A stretch of DNA of 13,803 nucleotides, taken from the NCBI GenBank assembly GCA_900765975.1, contig CAAFTS010000181.1:1-13803 (forward strand), written 5' to 3'. Below, one piece after another: positions 1 to 6,422 of the stretch. The stretch's first letter is position 1; every line of letters begins with the position of its first letter. The notes beneath the pieces were generated by a model. That model was not told where the DNA came from, searched no databases, and saw only the letters and a list, made by a program, of their open reading frames with translations. The position numbers and the translations under genes were made by a program. The stretch comes from Lachnospiraceae bacterium. Lineage in GTDB: Bacteria; Bacillota; Clostridia; Lachnospirales; Lachnospiraceae.

Positions 1-2
1 AC

Positions 3-53
3 TGGAAGTATAAAATGGATGAAATCAGTGAAGAGGAAGCAGTATCAATTTAA
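3..53 (+). CDS. C-terminal tail of an unidentified protein (5' end outside window)
   Basis: The frame open from the left edge encodes WKYKMDEISEEEAVSI and stops at TAA 51-53. Its acidic, charged composition would suit a protein C-terminus, but 51 bases open by chance is quite possible and I recognise no family. It lies 14 bases before the first readable codon of the toxin remnant. It could be the gene upstream of that remnant, or part of the scrambled junction that removed the toxin's N-terminus. Confidence 0.3.
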   Translation, partial: WKYKMDEISEEEAVSI

Positions 54-67
54 TATAGCAATTATTT

Positions 68-576
68 AATATTCGTTATACTAGAACGCACACAAGAAAA
101 TATTTGGGAGTAGTTTTACAGATTGGACGATATAATTATTATGTGCCAATGTCTTCGCCCGAGGATTCGGATTATCAAATAGCTGGAGCTACTAAAGTAA
201 TAAAGAAGAGTATTGTACCTATTATTCGAATAGTTGTAAAAATTCCGCTGGTGAAAAAGAGTTAAAAGGAACATTAAGAATTAGTCACATGATTCCAGTT
301 CCGGAATCAGAACTTGAATTATATGATTTGGAAAATGAATCAGACGATACATATAAAGATCTTGTGCAGAATGAGATGATTTTTATCCGTAAGAGTCGCG
401 AAAAGATTGCTTCTAATGCAAAACTGCTATATAAGCAGAAAGCTGCAAATGATACAACAGCGGGATATGTGAAGTCAGCATTGGATTATCAGGCGTTAGA
501 GGGGTTATGTGATTTGTTTAAGGAATATAAGATGAATGCAGATGTTGATCGTAATTCTGAAGCGAAAAGTCAGTAG
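68..576 (+). pseudogene. toxN: ToxN/AbiQ-family toxin (type III toxin-antitoxin), N-terminally truncated and frameshifted
   Basis: Two frames join into one ToxN/AbiQ-like protein. Frame A (68-265) reads NIRYTRTHTRKYLGVVLQIG, then YNYYVPMSSPEDSDYQ and IIRIVVK, resembling the start of the SH3-like ToxN fold with its 'Y-hydrophobic-P-L-T/S-S-P' loop. Frame B resumes at about 241 with NSAGEKELKGTLRISHMIPV and runs to TAA 574-576 (LYDLENESDDTYKDLVQNEM, FIRKSREKI, LDYQALEGLCDLF), which matches the C-terminal half of the family. The frames meet at an A5 run (238-242); one extra A would restore a continuous protein, so this looks like a single-base deletion. A TAG at 56-58 closes frame A upstream and no good start codon precedes the conserved part. 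Intact family members are roughly 160-200 residues and are preceded by a short tandem-repeat RNA antitoxin and a terminator; neither is visible here. ToxN is an endoribonuclease inhibited by that RNA and often acts in phage abortive infection. The ATG at 289 gives a 95-residue ORF, but it falls inside the domain and has no convincing ribosome binding site. Family call is from recognition, not a search. Confidence 0.72.
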
Positions 577-583
577 TTTTAGG

Positions 584-626
584 TGTGGTGAGGCGTAATG
601 AGCAGCCTTTTGTTTGCAACACCACA
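584..626 (+). repeat. Inverted repeat TGTGGTG / CACCACA just after the toxin remnant
   Basis: TGTGGTG (584-590) pairs perfectly with CACCACA (620-626) across a 29-base loop. No T-run follows, so it is not a typical intrinsic terminator. It may be the toxin gene's decayed 3' flank or chance. Confidence 0.3.
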
Positions 627-714
627 TTCCAAGAATCTAATAAAATCAAGCGTTCCCAGTTCTCCAGATGTTGATTATACGTTTCTTTGAACGTACAATT
701 TCAAAAAGATTTTC

Positions 715-751
715 AAACCTTTCAGGGAGTTCCCTGAGAGGTTTTTGTTTT
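715..751 (+). terminator. Intrinsic terminator upstream of the four-gene cluster
   Basis: A 13-bp stem, AAACCTTTCAGGG (715-727) with CCCTGAGAGGTTT (732-744), holds one T-G wobble and a four-base AGTT loop, and runs into TTTTTGTTTT. It would end transcription coming from the toxin side and isolate the gene starting at 852. The 577-714 stretch before it holds no ORF I can support, only the weak repeat at 584-626 and a six-base inverted repeat (TACGTT/AACGTA, 678-695). Confidence 0.88.
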
Positions 752-776
752 GTTGGGGAGAAAAACGTGGTAAAAT
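749..776 (+). promoter_or_regulatory. Possible weak promoter for the gene at 852
   Basis: TAAAAT at 771-776 is a fair -10. The best -35-like hexamers sit in the terminator's T-rich tail (TTTGTT 749-754, 16-base spacer; TTGTTG 750-755, 15-base spacer), which is sub-optimal. Some promoter is expected here because a strong terminator lies directly upstream. Confidence 0.35.
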
Positions 777-838
777 GATTAGTATCAGATGTGAGATGAA
801 ACATACTTTTATTAAATGAAACATAAGTCTTTTAATCG

Positions 839-845
839 AAGGAGA
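839..845 (+). promoter_or_regulatory. Ribosome binding site AAGGAGA that sets the start at 852
   Basis: AAGGAGA lies six bases before ATG 852. The in-frame upstream ATG at 816 has no such site, so 852 is the better start. Confidence 0.8.
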
Positions 846-851
846 ACGGAT

Positions 852-1865
852 ATGAGAAAAGAAGCTACAATTGACCAATGGAAAGAGTTGTATGAAGTTG
901 CAACCAGATTAAAAGAAATGAAACCATGGGAGAAATTCTGGGATTTAGATATTATAGGGATACGAGAGGGTGCAGAAGAAGATACAGCGTTTTATAGTAT
1001 ACTTGGGAGAGGTGGAGATTGCTATGGGATTGTTGTATACGAGGGATATGAAGGATTTAATGATTTTATGATGCTTACAATGCAGGAACAATTAAATCTG
1101 TCGGTTGAGTATGTCATGTTTTCTCAAAAGAATTTGACCTGTTATTGGGGAAATAGGGAGGAATTAACCGATAAGCAGAGAAAAAATATCAAGGAAATGG
1201 GATATAAATATAGAGGAAAGAATCAATGGTTATATTTCCTGTCCTTTGAACCGGGATATTATCCGTATAATTTGGATCAAGACGAGGTTGTCCGAATGAC
1301 GAATCACTTTTCTAATTTGGAATTAGCATTACGGTATTACGAAGATGTACAGGTTGATGTAGACTTTGAGAATGGCGAGATGTATTACTTTGAATTTGGA
1401 AAGGATAAAAAGACGTGGAACTTTGGAGCTAAGCCATTGCCATTTACATCGTTCCAATTTGGAAATTTATTCATTACAGATGAGGAATTATTGGCAGATT
1501 TGGAAGATGCACCGAAATGTAATGCTGTTTTGGAAATGGATATCGTAATACTGGGAGTTTCGGTGAATGACAAAAAGTTTGAAAGACCGGCGAATCCGGC
1601 GGCATATATGATTGCAGATGCAGAAACTGGGATGATGTTAAAGTTTGATTTACAGAAGCCGGATGAGGATGCAATTGTTTCTCTGGCGGAAGAATTGATT
1701 GGATTTATTTTTCAATGTGGCGCTCCAAAAGAAATTAGAGTATCAAATATTTTAGTTGAGGCTGGTTTGGAGCAAATTTGTCAGAAGTGTGGAATTAAAT
1801 TAAAGAGAGTCAGAACATTACAAGCAATTGAAGAATTTCGTGAAGGAATGCAACAGTTTATATAA
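852..1865 (+). CDS. DUF7309/DUF6930-like conserved protein of unknown function
   Basis: A 337-residue soluble protein with no signal peptide or membrane segment. The N-terminal part (about residues 5-150) has the pattern I associate with DUF7309: a WKELYEVA opening, a PWEKFWDLD block, then a beta-rich stretch around FYSILGRGGDCYGIVVYEG. The C-terminal part (about 224-334) resembles DUF6930: LEMDIVILGVSV, RPANPAAYMIADAETG, then an alpha/beta run ending CGIKLKRVRTLQAIEEF. The C-terminal fold with its 'AD-ETG' strand-turn and 'G-P-K-I-V' segment hints at an RNase-H-like arrangement, but I cannot show catalytic residues and do not assign a reaction. The start is set by AAGGAGA at 839-845. It is the first gene after the terminator at 715-751 and lies 75 bases before the S41 peptidase gene with no terminator between, so co-transcription is plausible. 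Domain names come from recognition only. Confidence 0.8.
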   Translation: MRKEATIDQWKELYEVATRLKEMKPWEKFWDLDIIGIREGAEEDTAFYSILGRGGDCYGIVVYEGYEGFNDFMMLTMQEQLNLSVEYVMFSQKNLTCYWGNREELTDKQRKNIKEMGYKYRGKNQWLYFLSFEPGYYPYNLDQDEVVRMTNHFSNLELALRYYEDVQVDVDFENGEMYYFEFGKDKKTWNFGAKPLPFTSFQFGNLFITDEELLADLEDAPKCNAVLEMDIVILGVSVNDKKFERPANPAAYMIADAETGMMLKFDLQKPDEDAIVSLAEELIGFIFQCGAPKEIRVSNILVEAGLEQICQKCGIKLKRVRTLQAIEEFREGMQQFI

Positions 1866-1929
1866 ATGATTAAATGTGCTGCTAAGTAAATGACTAGGTA
1901 TAATAAAATCTCAGAAGATGCAGATTTGC

Positions 1930-1935
1930 AGGAGG
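1930..1935 (+). promoter_or_regulatory. Ribosome binding site AGGAGG that sets the start at 1941
   Basis: AGGAGG followed by GGTCT places ATG 1941 at the expected spacing. An in-frame ATG at 1890 would add 17 residues ahead of the basic signal-anchor and has no Shine-Dalgarno sequence. Confidence 0.85.
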
Positions 1936-1940
1936 GGTCT

Positions 1941-3725
1941 ATGAAAAAGAAGTATAGCAAAAAGAAATATATTATTATTGGCGGCGTTTTGGCAATGATT
2001 CTGATAATCGGTTTTGTGTTTGCTAAGGATTACGTTTCTTTAAACAAGAAAACTTTAAAACGGGACTATGATACGGAGGTTGAACAAGGCTCAAATATTA
2101 AAACGCAGGAGCTGTCGGAATGTCAAGTGGAGTCGTTATATAAGCTATGCAAAGTCTGGGGATATGCCAAATATCATCATCCGGATGTGATTTCCGGGGA
2201 AGTGAATTGGGATGCGGAGCTTTTTCGTGTGATGCCGGATGTGTTGAATGCTGCGAATGCAACGGATGTTAATCAAGTTTTGTTAGAGTGGCTGGAAAAA
2301 TTTCCGGTGAAACCAGAGCAGAGCAAACTGACAGAAGAAAGTGAAAAGTGGGTGCAGTTTCAAAAAGAGAGTGGCAAGAAAGTATTAGATACATCATGGA
2401 TTCGGGATGCAGATTTCTTGGGCGAGGGGGTAAGCAAGTATCTTGGCAGTCTGTCAGAATTATACATTTCTGATAGGGAAAATGCATATGCGTCATTTGA
2501 CAAAGTGGGATTGGTTTCTTTTGAAAATGAAAAAATATACGATGTCTCAGACGGCGATATGGGAATGTATTTGCTTGGGCTATTTCGTTTTTGGAATATA
2601 TACGAATATTATTCGCCCAATGTAGAAATCACGACAGAGGATTGGAATATTGTTTTGCGGAATGCGATTCCGAGTATTGCCGGAGTAGGAGATTATCACA
2701 GTTATGCAAAAGCAATAGCAGAGGTTGTCGCAAAAACAGGAGATGCCCACAGTCTTGTTGTGGATGAGGAACAATTTTTATATTATTATTACGGACGGTA
2801 TTTTTTGCCTTGTGACATTAGGATAATTGATGAAAAAGTTGTTGTTACACAGGTTAGAAAAAGTGAAAAACAATTACTGCCGGGGGATGTTTTGTTAGAG
2901 ATTGATGGAATGTCTCTTCAGGATCGAATAGAGGAGCAGCGAAAATATCATGCACTTCCGGAGCAGAATAAAATGCTGAAACAAATAAAACATTTATTAC
3001 TTGAAACACAGGAAGAAAAGGCAGAAGTTCAAATCTTGCGTGGGACAGAAATAAAAACACTGCAAGTGAATACTTTGGAGTATCAATACAGCTATGAAAA
3101 TCCGATTCCGAATGGACTTATGGAATCTACGAATATTGGATATATTGATCCCTCTTCTTTGGAACAAGGCGACCTTGAGAAACTTATGAAAGAACTGATG
3201 GATACGGATGGAATTATTGTAGACTTGAGATATTATCCGTCTACAGCAATTACTTATCTTTTGAGTGAATACATCAATCCGACGCAAGAGGTGTTTGCTT
3301 GCCTTGGTTGCCCAAATCGGGCGATGCCGGGAGCGTTTTTCAATTTGGAACAGGTGAGTGGGAATGGGACTTTGAAGAAGGTGCAAAATGATACCCGTAC
3401 ATTTGCTCAATATTCAGGGGAGGTCATTCTTCTAATGGATGAAGGAAGTCAAAGTCAGAGTGAATTTGCGATTATGTCTTTGAGACAGGCACCGAATGCG
3501 ATTGTTGTTGGAAATCCTTCGATTGGTGCTGATGGAAATGCCGCTGTGGTTCAGTTGCCGGGGAATATAAGCTTTCGGATATCTAGTTTTTGCGTGTATA
3601 CTCCGGAAGGTGGCCAGACACAGCGGTGCGGTTTGCAGCCGGATATCGAATGTTATCAAACGATAGAGGGGATTTTGGCTGGAAAAGATGAGTTGATTGA
3701 AAAAGCAATTGAGCTGATAAAGTAA
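1941..3725 (+). CDS. Membrane-anchored S41 family (tail-specific-like) serine peptidase
   Basis: A 594-residue protein. The N-terminus has eight basic residues in the first ten or so (MKKKYSKKKY), then a hydrophobic segment at about residues 11-28, with no lipobox. This indicates a signal anchor or uncleaved signal with the catalytic part outside the cell. The helical region opening LYKLCKVWGYAKYHHPDV is typical of S41 proteins with an N-terminal helical domain. A PDZ-like segment follows (KVVVTQVRKSEKQLLPGDVL, about residues 301-320). The active-site region is GSQSQSE at 502-508; by alignment with the SASASE motif of CtpA/Prc, Ser505 is the likely nucleophile. The Lys expected about 25 residues later is replaced by Ala530 in SIGADGN. 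A DAHS motif at 268-271 supplies a candidate catalytic His, as in Tricorn-like S41 members (inference). It lies 75 bases after the DUF7309-like gene and 49 before the MutS-like gene. Substrate is unknown; envelope protein processing or quality control is the general family role. Confidence 0.9.
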   Translation: MKKKYSKKKYIIIGGVLAMILIIGFVFAKDYVSLNKKTLKRDYDTEVEQGSNIKTQELSECQVESLYKLCKVWGYAKYHHPDVISGEVNWDAELFRVMPDVLNAANATDVNQVLLEWLEKFPVKPEQSKLTEESEKWVQFQKESGKKVLDTSWIRDADFLGEGVSKYLGSLSELYISDRENAYASFDKVGLVSFENEKIYDVSDGDMGMYLLGLFRFWNIYEYYSPNVEITTEDWNIVLRNAIPSIAGVGDYHSYAKAIAEVVAKTGDAHSLVVDEEQFLYYYYGRYFLPCDIRIIDEKVVVTQVRKSEKQLLPGDVLLEIDGMSLQDRIEEQRKYHALPEQNKMLKQIKHLLLETQEEKAEVQILRGTEIKTLQVNTLEYQYSYENPIPNGLMESTNIGYIDPSSLEQGDLEKLMKELMDTDGIIVDLRYYPSTAITYLLSEYINPTQEVFACLGCPNRAMPGAFFNLEQVSGNGTLKKVQNDTRTFAQYSGEVILLMDEGSQSQSEFAIMSLRQAPNAIVVGNPSIGADGNAAVVQLPGNISFRISSFCVYTPEGGQTQRCGLQPDIECYQTIEGILAGKDELIEKAIELIK

Positions 3726-3763
3726 AAGGTTCGTATTTATTTACAAGATAAAATCAGCAGGGC

Positions 3764-3769
3764 AGGAGG
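3764..3769 (+). promoter_or_regulatory. Ribosome binding site AGGAGG that sets the start at 3775
   Basis: AGGAGG is five bases before ATG 3775. A GTG at 3769 is in frame but overlaps the Shine-Dalgarno sequence itself, so it cannot be the start. Confidence 0.88.
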
Positions 3770-3774
3770 TGCGG

Positions 3775-5463
3775 ATGAATAACATACTGACCAATGAAAA
3801 TGTGATAGTATTCGTGTCAATTGCGGCAATAATGCTTATTGTATTTGTTGTGCTGTCGTGGGGGATGCAATGGAGAAGAAGAGAAAAGAACCGCAGCAGA
3901 ATGAAGTTTTATTATGGTCGCTGGCGAGATGTTTATTATTCGGACGAGGTATTGTCAATTATAAAAGAATACACACAAAGCAAAGAGTGCTTAATTGATG
4001 AAATTACATGGAACGATTTGAATATGGATGATGTGTTTCAAAAAATCAATCATACATGGTCCTTTGCGGGAGAAGATTATCTTTATTATTTGATGCATGT
4101 TCCGGTAAATTCTAAAAAAGATTGGAAGGATCAAGAGGAACTGATACGGTATTATCAGGAACATGAGAGAGAACGAATTGAGCTGCAGATGTTGTTTGGG
4201 AAGATTGGAAAGTATCATGGCGCATCCATTTATAGCTATATTAGTAGAAGTATTGAAATGAATACACATACACCGCTGGTTCATTATTTATGTCCGATAG
4301 CGTTGGCAATCGCGATTGGTTCTTTGTTTTTTAATCCGGCAGAAGGAGTCGGCTTTTTGATTCTAGTTGTTATAACAAATATAGGATTGTATTTTTCTAA
4401 AAGAAGAGCTATAGAAAATTCCATGCAGGCATTGCAGTATTTTTTGAATCTGCAAAAAGCGGCGGGGAATATTTTGAAGAAGAAACTAGTAGTAAATGAG
4501 TATTATAGAGAAATGCTACAAAAAGACTATACAAGTGTCAAAAAATATTTGGGATGGACAACCATGCTGAAACCTGCGGATTGGGGCAATCAGTCATTGG
4601 AAGAAATCGTACTGGATTATTTTCGGTTAGTTACGCATTTAGATAATATTTTGTTTTATCGCTGTATGCGTCGGTTAAAACAAAATATGAATGCAGTAGA
4701 AAATTTAATTACAACAATGGGATTTCTAGAAAGTATCATTGCCATTGGTTCTTTGAGAAAAGCGTTGCCGTATTACTGTGTTCCGGAATTTTCGGAAGGG
4801 AGACAACTGGAAATTCAAGATGCATATCATCCTTTGATTGAAGAGCCGATTGCAAACTCCATATGTGCAGAAAAAGGGATTTTGATAACAGGCTCAAATG
4901 CATCGGGAAAATCCACATTTTTAAAGACAGTTGCCATCAATGCAATCATGGCGCAAGGACTGCATACGTGTGCGGCAAACATATATAGGGGCCCATGGTG
5001 TCACATTTTTTCATCAATGGCACTTCGGGATAACATATATCAAGGAGAGAGTTATTTTATTGCGGAAATCAAAGCATTGAAACGGATTTTGGAGGCGAAA
5101 GACGAGAATTTACCGGTACTTTGTTTTGTAGATGAGGTGCTTAGAGGGACGAATACAGTGGAAAGAATTGCGGCATCGACACAGGTACTTAGAGAATTTC
5201 AGCGGCGGAACATTCTTTGTTTTGCTGCAACGCATGATATTGAATTGACATTTTTACTGGAAAATGAGTTTGAAAATTATCATTTTCAAGAACAGATTCA
5301 GGAGGGAGAAGTTCTTTTTGATTATCGGTTATACAAAGGTCGTTCCAATTCCAGAAATGCAATTCGTTTGCTGGAGCTGCTAGGGTATGAAACGGACATT
5401 GTCGAAGGGGCAAATGAAATGGTGGCTAGATTTTTAAAGAATGGGAAATGGTCATTAGAATAG
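3775..5463 (+). CDS. Membrane-embedded MutS-like ATPase
   Basis: A 562-residue protein combining transmembrane segments with a MutS family C-terminal ATPase (domain V type). A first helix spans about residues 10-29 and is followed by RRR at 34-36, favouring N-out. A helical hairpin spans about 171-186 and 192-207 and ends in SKRR, which would put the ATPase in the cytoplasm. The middle part resembles the MutS core/lever. ATPase motifs: Walker A GSNASGKST (from residue 373), a MutS-like block GESYFIAEIKALKRI, Walker B LCFVDE with D453/E454, the MutS signature RGTNTVER directly after it, and ATHD with His487. The mismatch-recognition domain I of true MutS is absent; MutS is about 850 residues. 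A role in mismatch repair is therefore unlikely. Proteins of this layout are usually annotated only as 'MutS-related'. It lies 49 bases after the S41 peptidase and 32 before the YkgJ-like gene. Function unknown; DNA or nucleic-acid clamping at the membrane is speculation. Confidence 0.88.
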   Translation: MNNILTNENVIVFVSIAAIMLIVFVVLSWGMQWRRREKNRSRMKFYYGRWRDVYYSDEVLSIIKEYTQSKECLIDEITWNDLNMDDVFQKINHTWSFAGEDYLYYLMHVPVNSKKDWKDQEELIRYYQEHERERIELQMLFGKIGKYHGASIYSYISRSIEMNTHTPLVHYLCPIALAIAIGSLFFNPAEGVGFLILVVITNIGLYFSKRRAIENSMQALQYFLNLQKAAGNILKKKLVVNEYYREMLQKDYTSVKKYLGWTTMLKPADWGNQSLEEIVLDYFRLVTHLDNILFYRCMRRLKQNMNAVENLITTMGFLESIIAIGSLRKALPYYCVPEFSEGRQLEIQDAYHPLIEEPIANSICAEKGILITGSNASGKSTFLKTVAINAIMAQGLHTCAANIYRGPWCHIFSSMALRDNIYQGESYFIAEIKALKRILEAKDENLPVLCFVDEVLRGTNTVERIAASTQVLREFQRRNILCFAATHDIELTFLLENEFENYHFQEQIQEGEVLFDYRLYKGRSNSRNAIRLLELLGYETDIVEGANEMVARFLKNGKWSLE

Positions 5464-5495
5464 ATGAGATTAGAATAGAAAATGAGGCATGAATT

Positions 5496-6176
5496 ATGAA
5501 ACGAGAAATGGATATTAATGAGGTGTCGGACGGAAAACGGTATTCATCGAATGATATGGTGAAGATTGGATGTGACGACTGTAGTGGTTGTTCTGATTGC
5601 TGTACGGGAATGGGGAGTTCTATTTTATTAGACCCATATGATGTGTATCAGTTGACTAAAAATTTGAATCGGAGTTTTGACGAATTGATGAGTCGAAATT
5701 TGGATGGAGAAGAAGGAAGTTCCGGTGTCATCGGGCTTGATGTGGTGGATGGTCTGATTCTGCCGCATCTCAATATGGTGGGAAAGCAGGAGTGTTGTTC
5801 CTTTTTGAATGAAGAGGGGCGCTGCAGGATTCATGGGTTCCGACCAGGATTTTGCAGATTGTTTCCGTTGGGCAGGATTTATGAAAATGGAAGTTTTCAG
5901 TATTTTCATCAAATACATGAGTGCAGGAAAACGCATCGCACGAAGGTGAAAATCAATAAATGGCTGGGGATTCCGAATCTGAAAAAATACGAACAATTTG
6001 TATTAGACTGGCATGATTTTTTGGAAAAGGTTGGAGAAGAAATCCGAGAAAGCAATGAGGAAGATGCGGTCAAACAGATAGGATTGAGTCTGCTCTATGT
6101 ATTCTATCGGAAACCTTATGATTTTCAACGGGATTTTTATGAGCAGTTTTATGAGAAATTAGAGAATCTGATTTAG
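5496..6176 (+). CDS. YkgJ-family cysteine cluster protein
   Basis: A 226-residue soluble protein with the CxxCxxCC-type signature of the YkgJ (zinc/iron-chelating) family. Cysteines are C26, C29, C32, C35 and C36; then C100, C101 and C110; then C120 inside the typical RPGFCRLFP block (116-124); then C143 in HECRK. The family is believed to bind a metal or Fe-S cluster; no reaction is settled. The C-terminal 80 residues are helical and acidic without cysteines. The ribosome binding site is weak (GAGG about ten bases upstream). A second in-frame ATG at 5508 is possible, but both starts keep all motifs. It closes the four-gene run and is followed after 13 bases by the hairpin at 6190-6234. The YkgJ call is firm; the biological role is not known. 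Confidence 0.88.
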   Translation: MKREMDINEVSDGKRYSSNDMVKIGCDDCSGCSDCCTGMGSSILLDPYDVYQLTKNLNRSFDELMSRNLDGEEGSSGVIGLDVVDGLILPHLNMVGKQECCSFLNEEGRCRIHGFRPGFCRLFPLGRIYENGSFQYFHQIHECRKTHRTKVKINKWLGIPNLKKYEQFVLDWHDFLEKVGEEIRESNEEDAVKQIGLSLLYVFYRKPYDFQRDFYEQFYEKLENLI

Positions 6177-6189
6177 GAAAAGAGAAATT

Positions 6190-6240
6190 AACAAGGAGAT
6201 GATTCGGCGATAAGTGCTGAACCATCTCCTTGTTATTTAT
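6190..6240 (+). terminator. Large hairpin ending the four-gene cluster
   Basis: AACAAGGAGATG (6190-6201) pairs perfectly with CATCTCCTTGTT (6223-6234). Inside it, TTCGGC (6203-6208) pairs with GCTGAA (6216-6221) with one G-U, after a single A/C mismatch. The loop is seven bases. The tail TTGTTATTTAT is only moderately U-rich, so termination is likely but the structure is longer than a minimal terminator needs. Because the sequence is nearly self-complementary, it could act on either strand. Confidence 0.75.
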
Positions 6241-6290
6241 CTCGGTCGAGGAGACGCCCACTTCTGTAAGTGGTGAGTTAATTACAAACT
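6241..6290 (+). other. Short conserved-looking structured segment; possible IS200/IS605-type end remnant
   Basis: Two compact hairpins sit side by side: CTCG-GT-CGAG (6241-6250) and CCACTT-CTGT-AAGTGG (6258-6273), followed by TGAGTTAATTAC. The CCACTT/AAGTGG hairpin with the trailing TGAG...TTAC resembles, from memory, the subterminal right-end structures of IS200/IS605-group elements and the 3' part of TnpB-associated RNAs. No transposase or TnpB gene is present. This is a weak resemblance. The rest of the intergenic space (6291-6329) is AT-rich with nothing clear. Confidence 0.3.
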
Positions 6291-6329
6291 TGTTTTTATA
6301 ATAAAATACTAAACTGTATATATTTAATA

Positions 6330-6358
6330 TTGACAGTATATGCAACATAGTATATACT
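6330..6358 (+). promoter_or_regulatory. Near-consensus sigma-A promoter of the gntR-ABC operon
   Basis: TTGACA (6330-6335), a 17-base spacer, and TATACT (6353-6358). Transcription should start near 6365, leaving a leader of about 58 bases before ATG 6423. The promoter is fully overlapped by inverted repeats (6333-6380), as expected for repression by the GntR protein encoded just downstream. Confidence 0.88.
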
Positions 6359-6380
6359 GTACTTGTAACTTAAGTACAGT
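6333..6380 (+). promoter_or_regulatory. Overlapping operator dyads (ACTGTA-type sites) for the GntR/YtrA repressor
   Basis: Two perfect 9-bp dyads share a half-site. ACAGTATAT (6333-6341) pairs with ATATACTGT (6352-6360) across ten bases, spanning the -35 to -10. ACTGTACTT (6356-6364) pairs with AAGTACAGT (6372-6380) across seven bases, spanning the -10 and start site. A further half-site, ACTGTATA, lies at 6313-6320. GntR proteins bind dyads of this size as dimers, so these are the likely autoregulatory operator. The regulator-site assignment is inference from position. Confidence 0.72.
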
Positions 6381-6422
6381 TATGAAACCAGTGCACAGGT
6401 TTTATTGGAACAGGATGATTAG

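Noticed and set aside
816..851. Upstream extension of the DUF7309-like protein from ATG 816
   Set aside because: There is no ribosome binding site before 816, while AAGGAGA is correctly placed before ATG 852.
1899..1904. TATAAT hexamer before the S41 peptidase gene as an internal promoter
   Set aside because: No acceptable -35 hexamer lies 16-18 bases upstream and there is no extended -10 TG; AT-rich sequence gives such hexamers by chance.
2997..3410. 137-residue minus-strand open frame inside the S41 peptidase gene
   Set aside because: It is a shadow of a coding frame with recognisable S41 motifs on the other strand.
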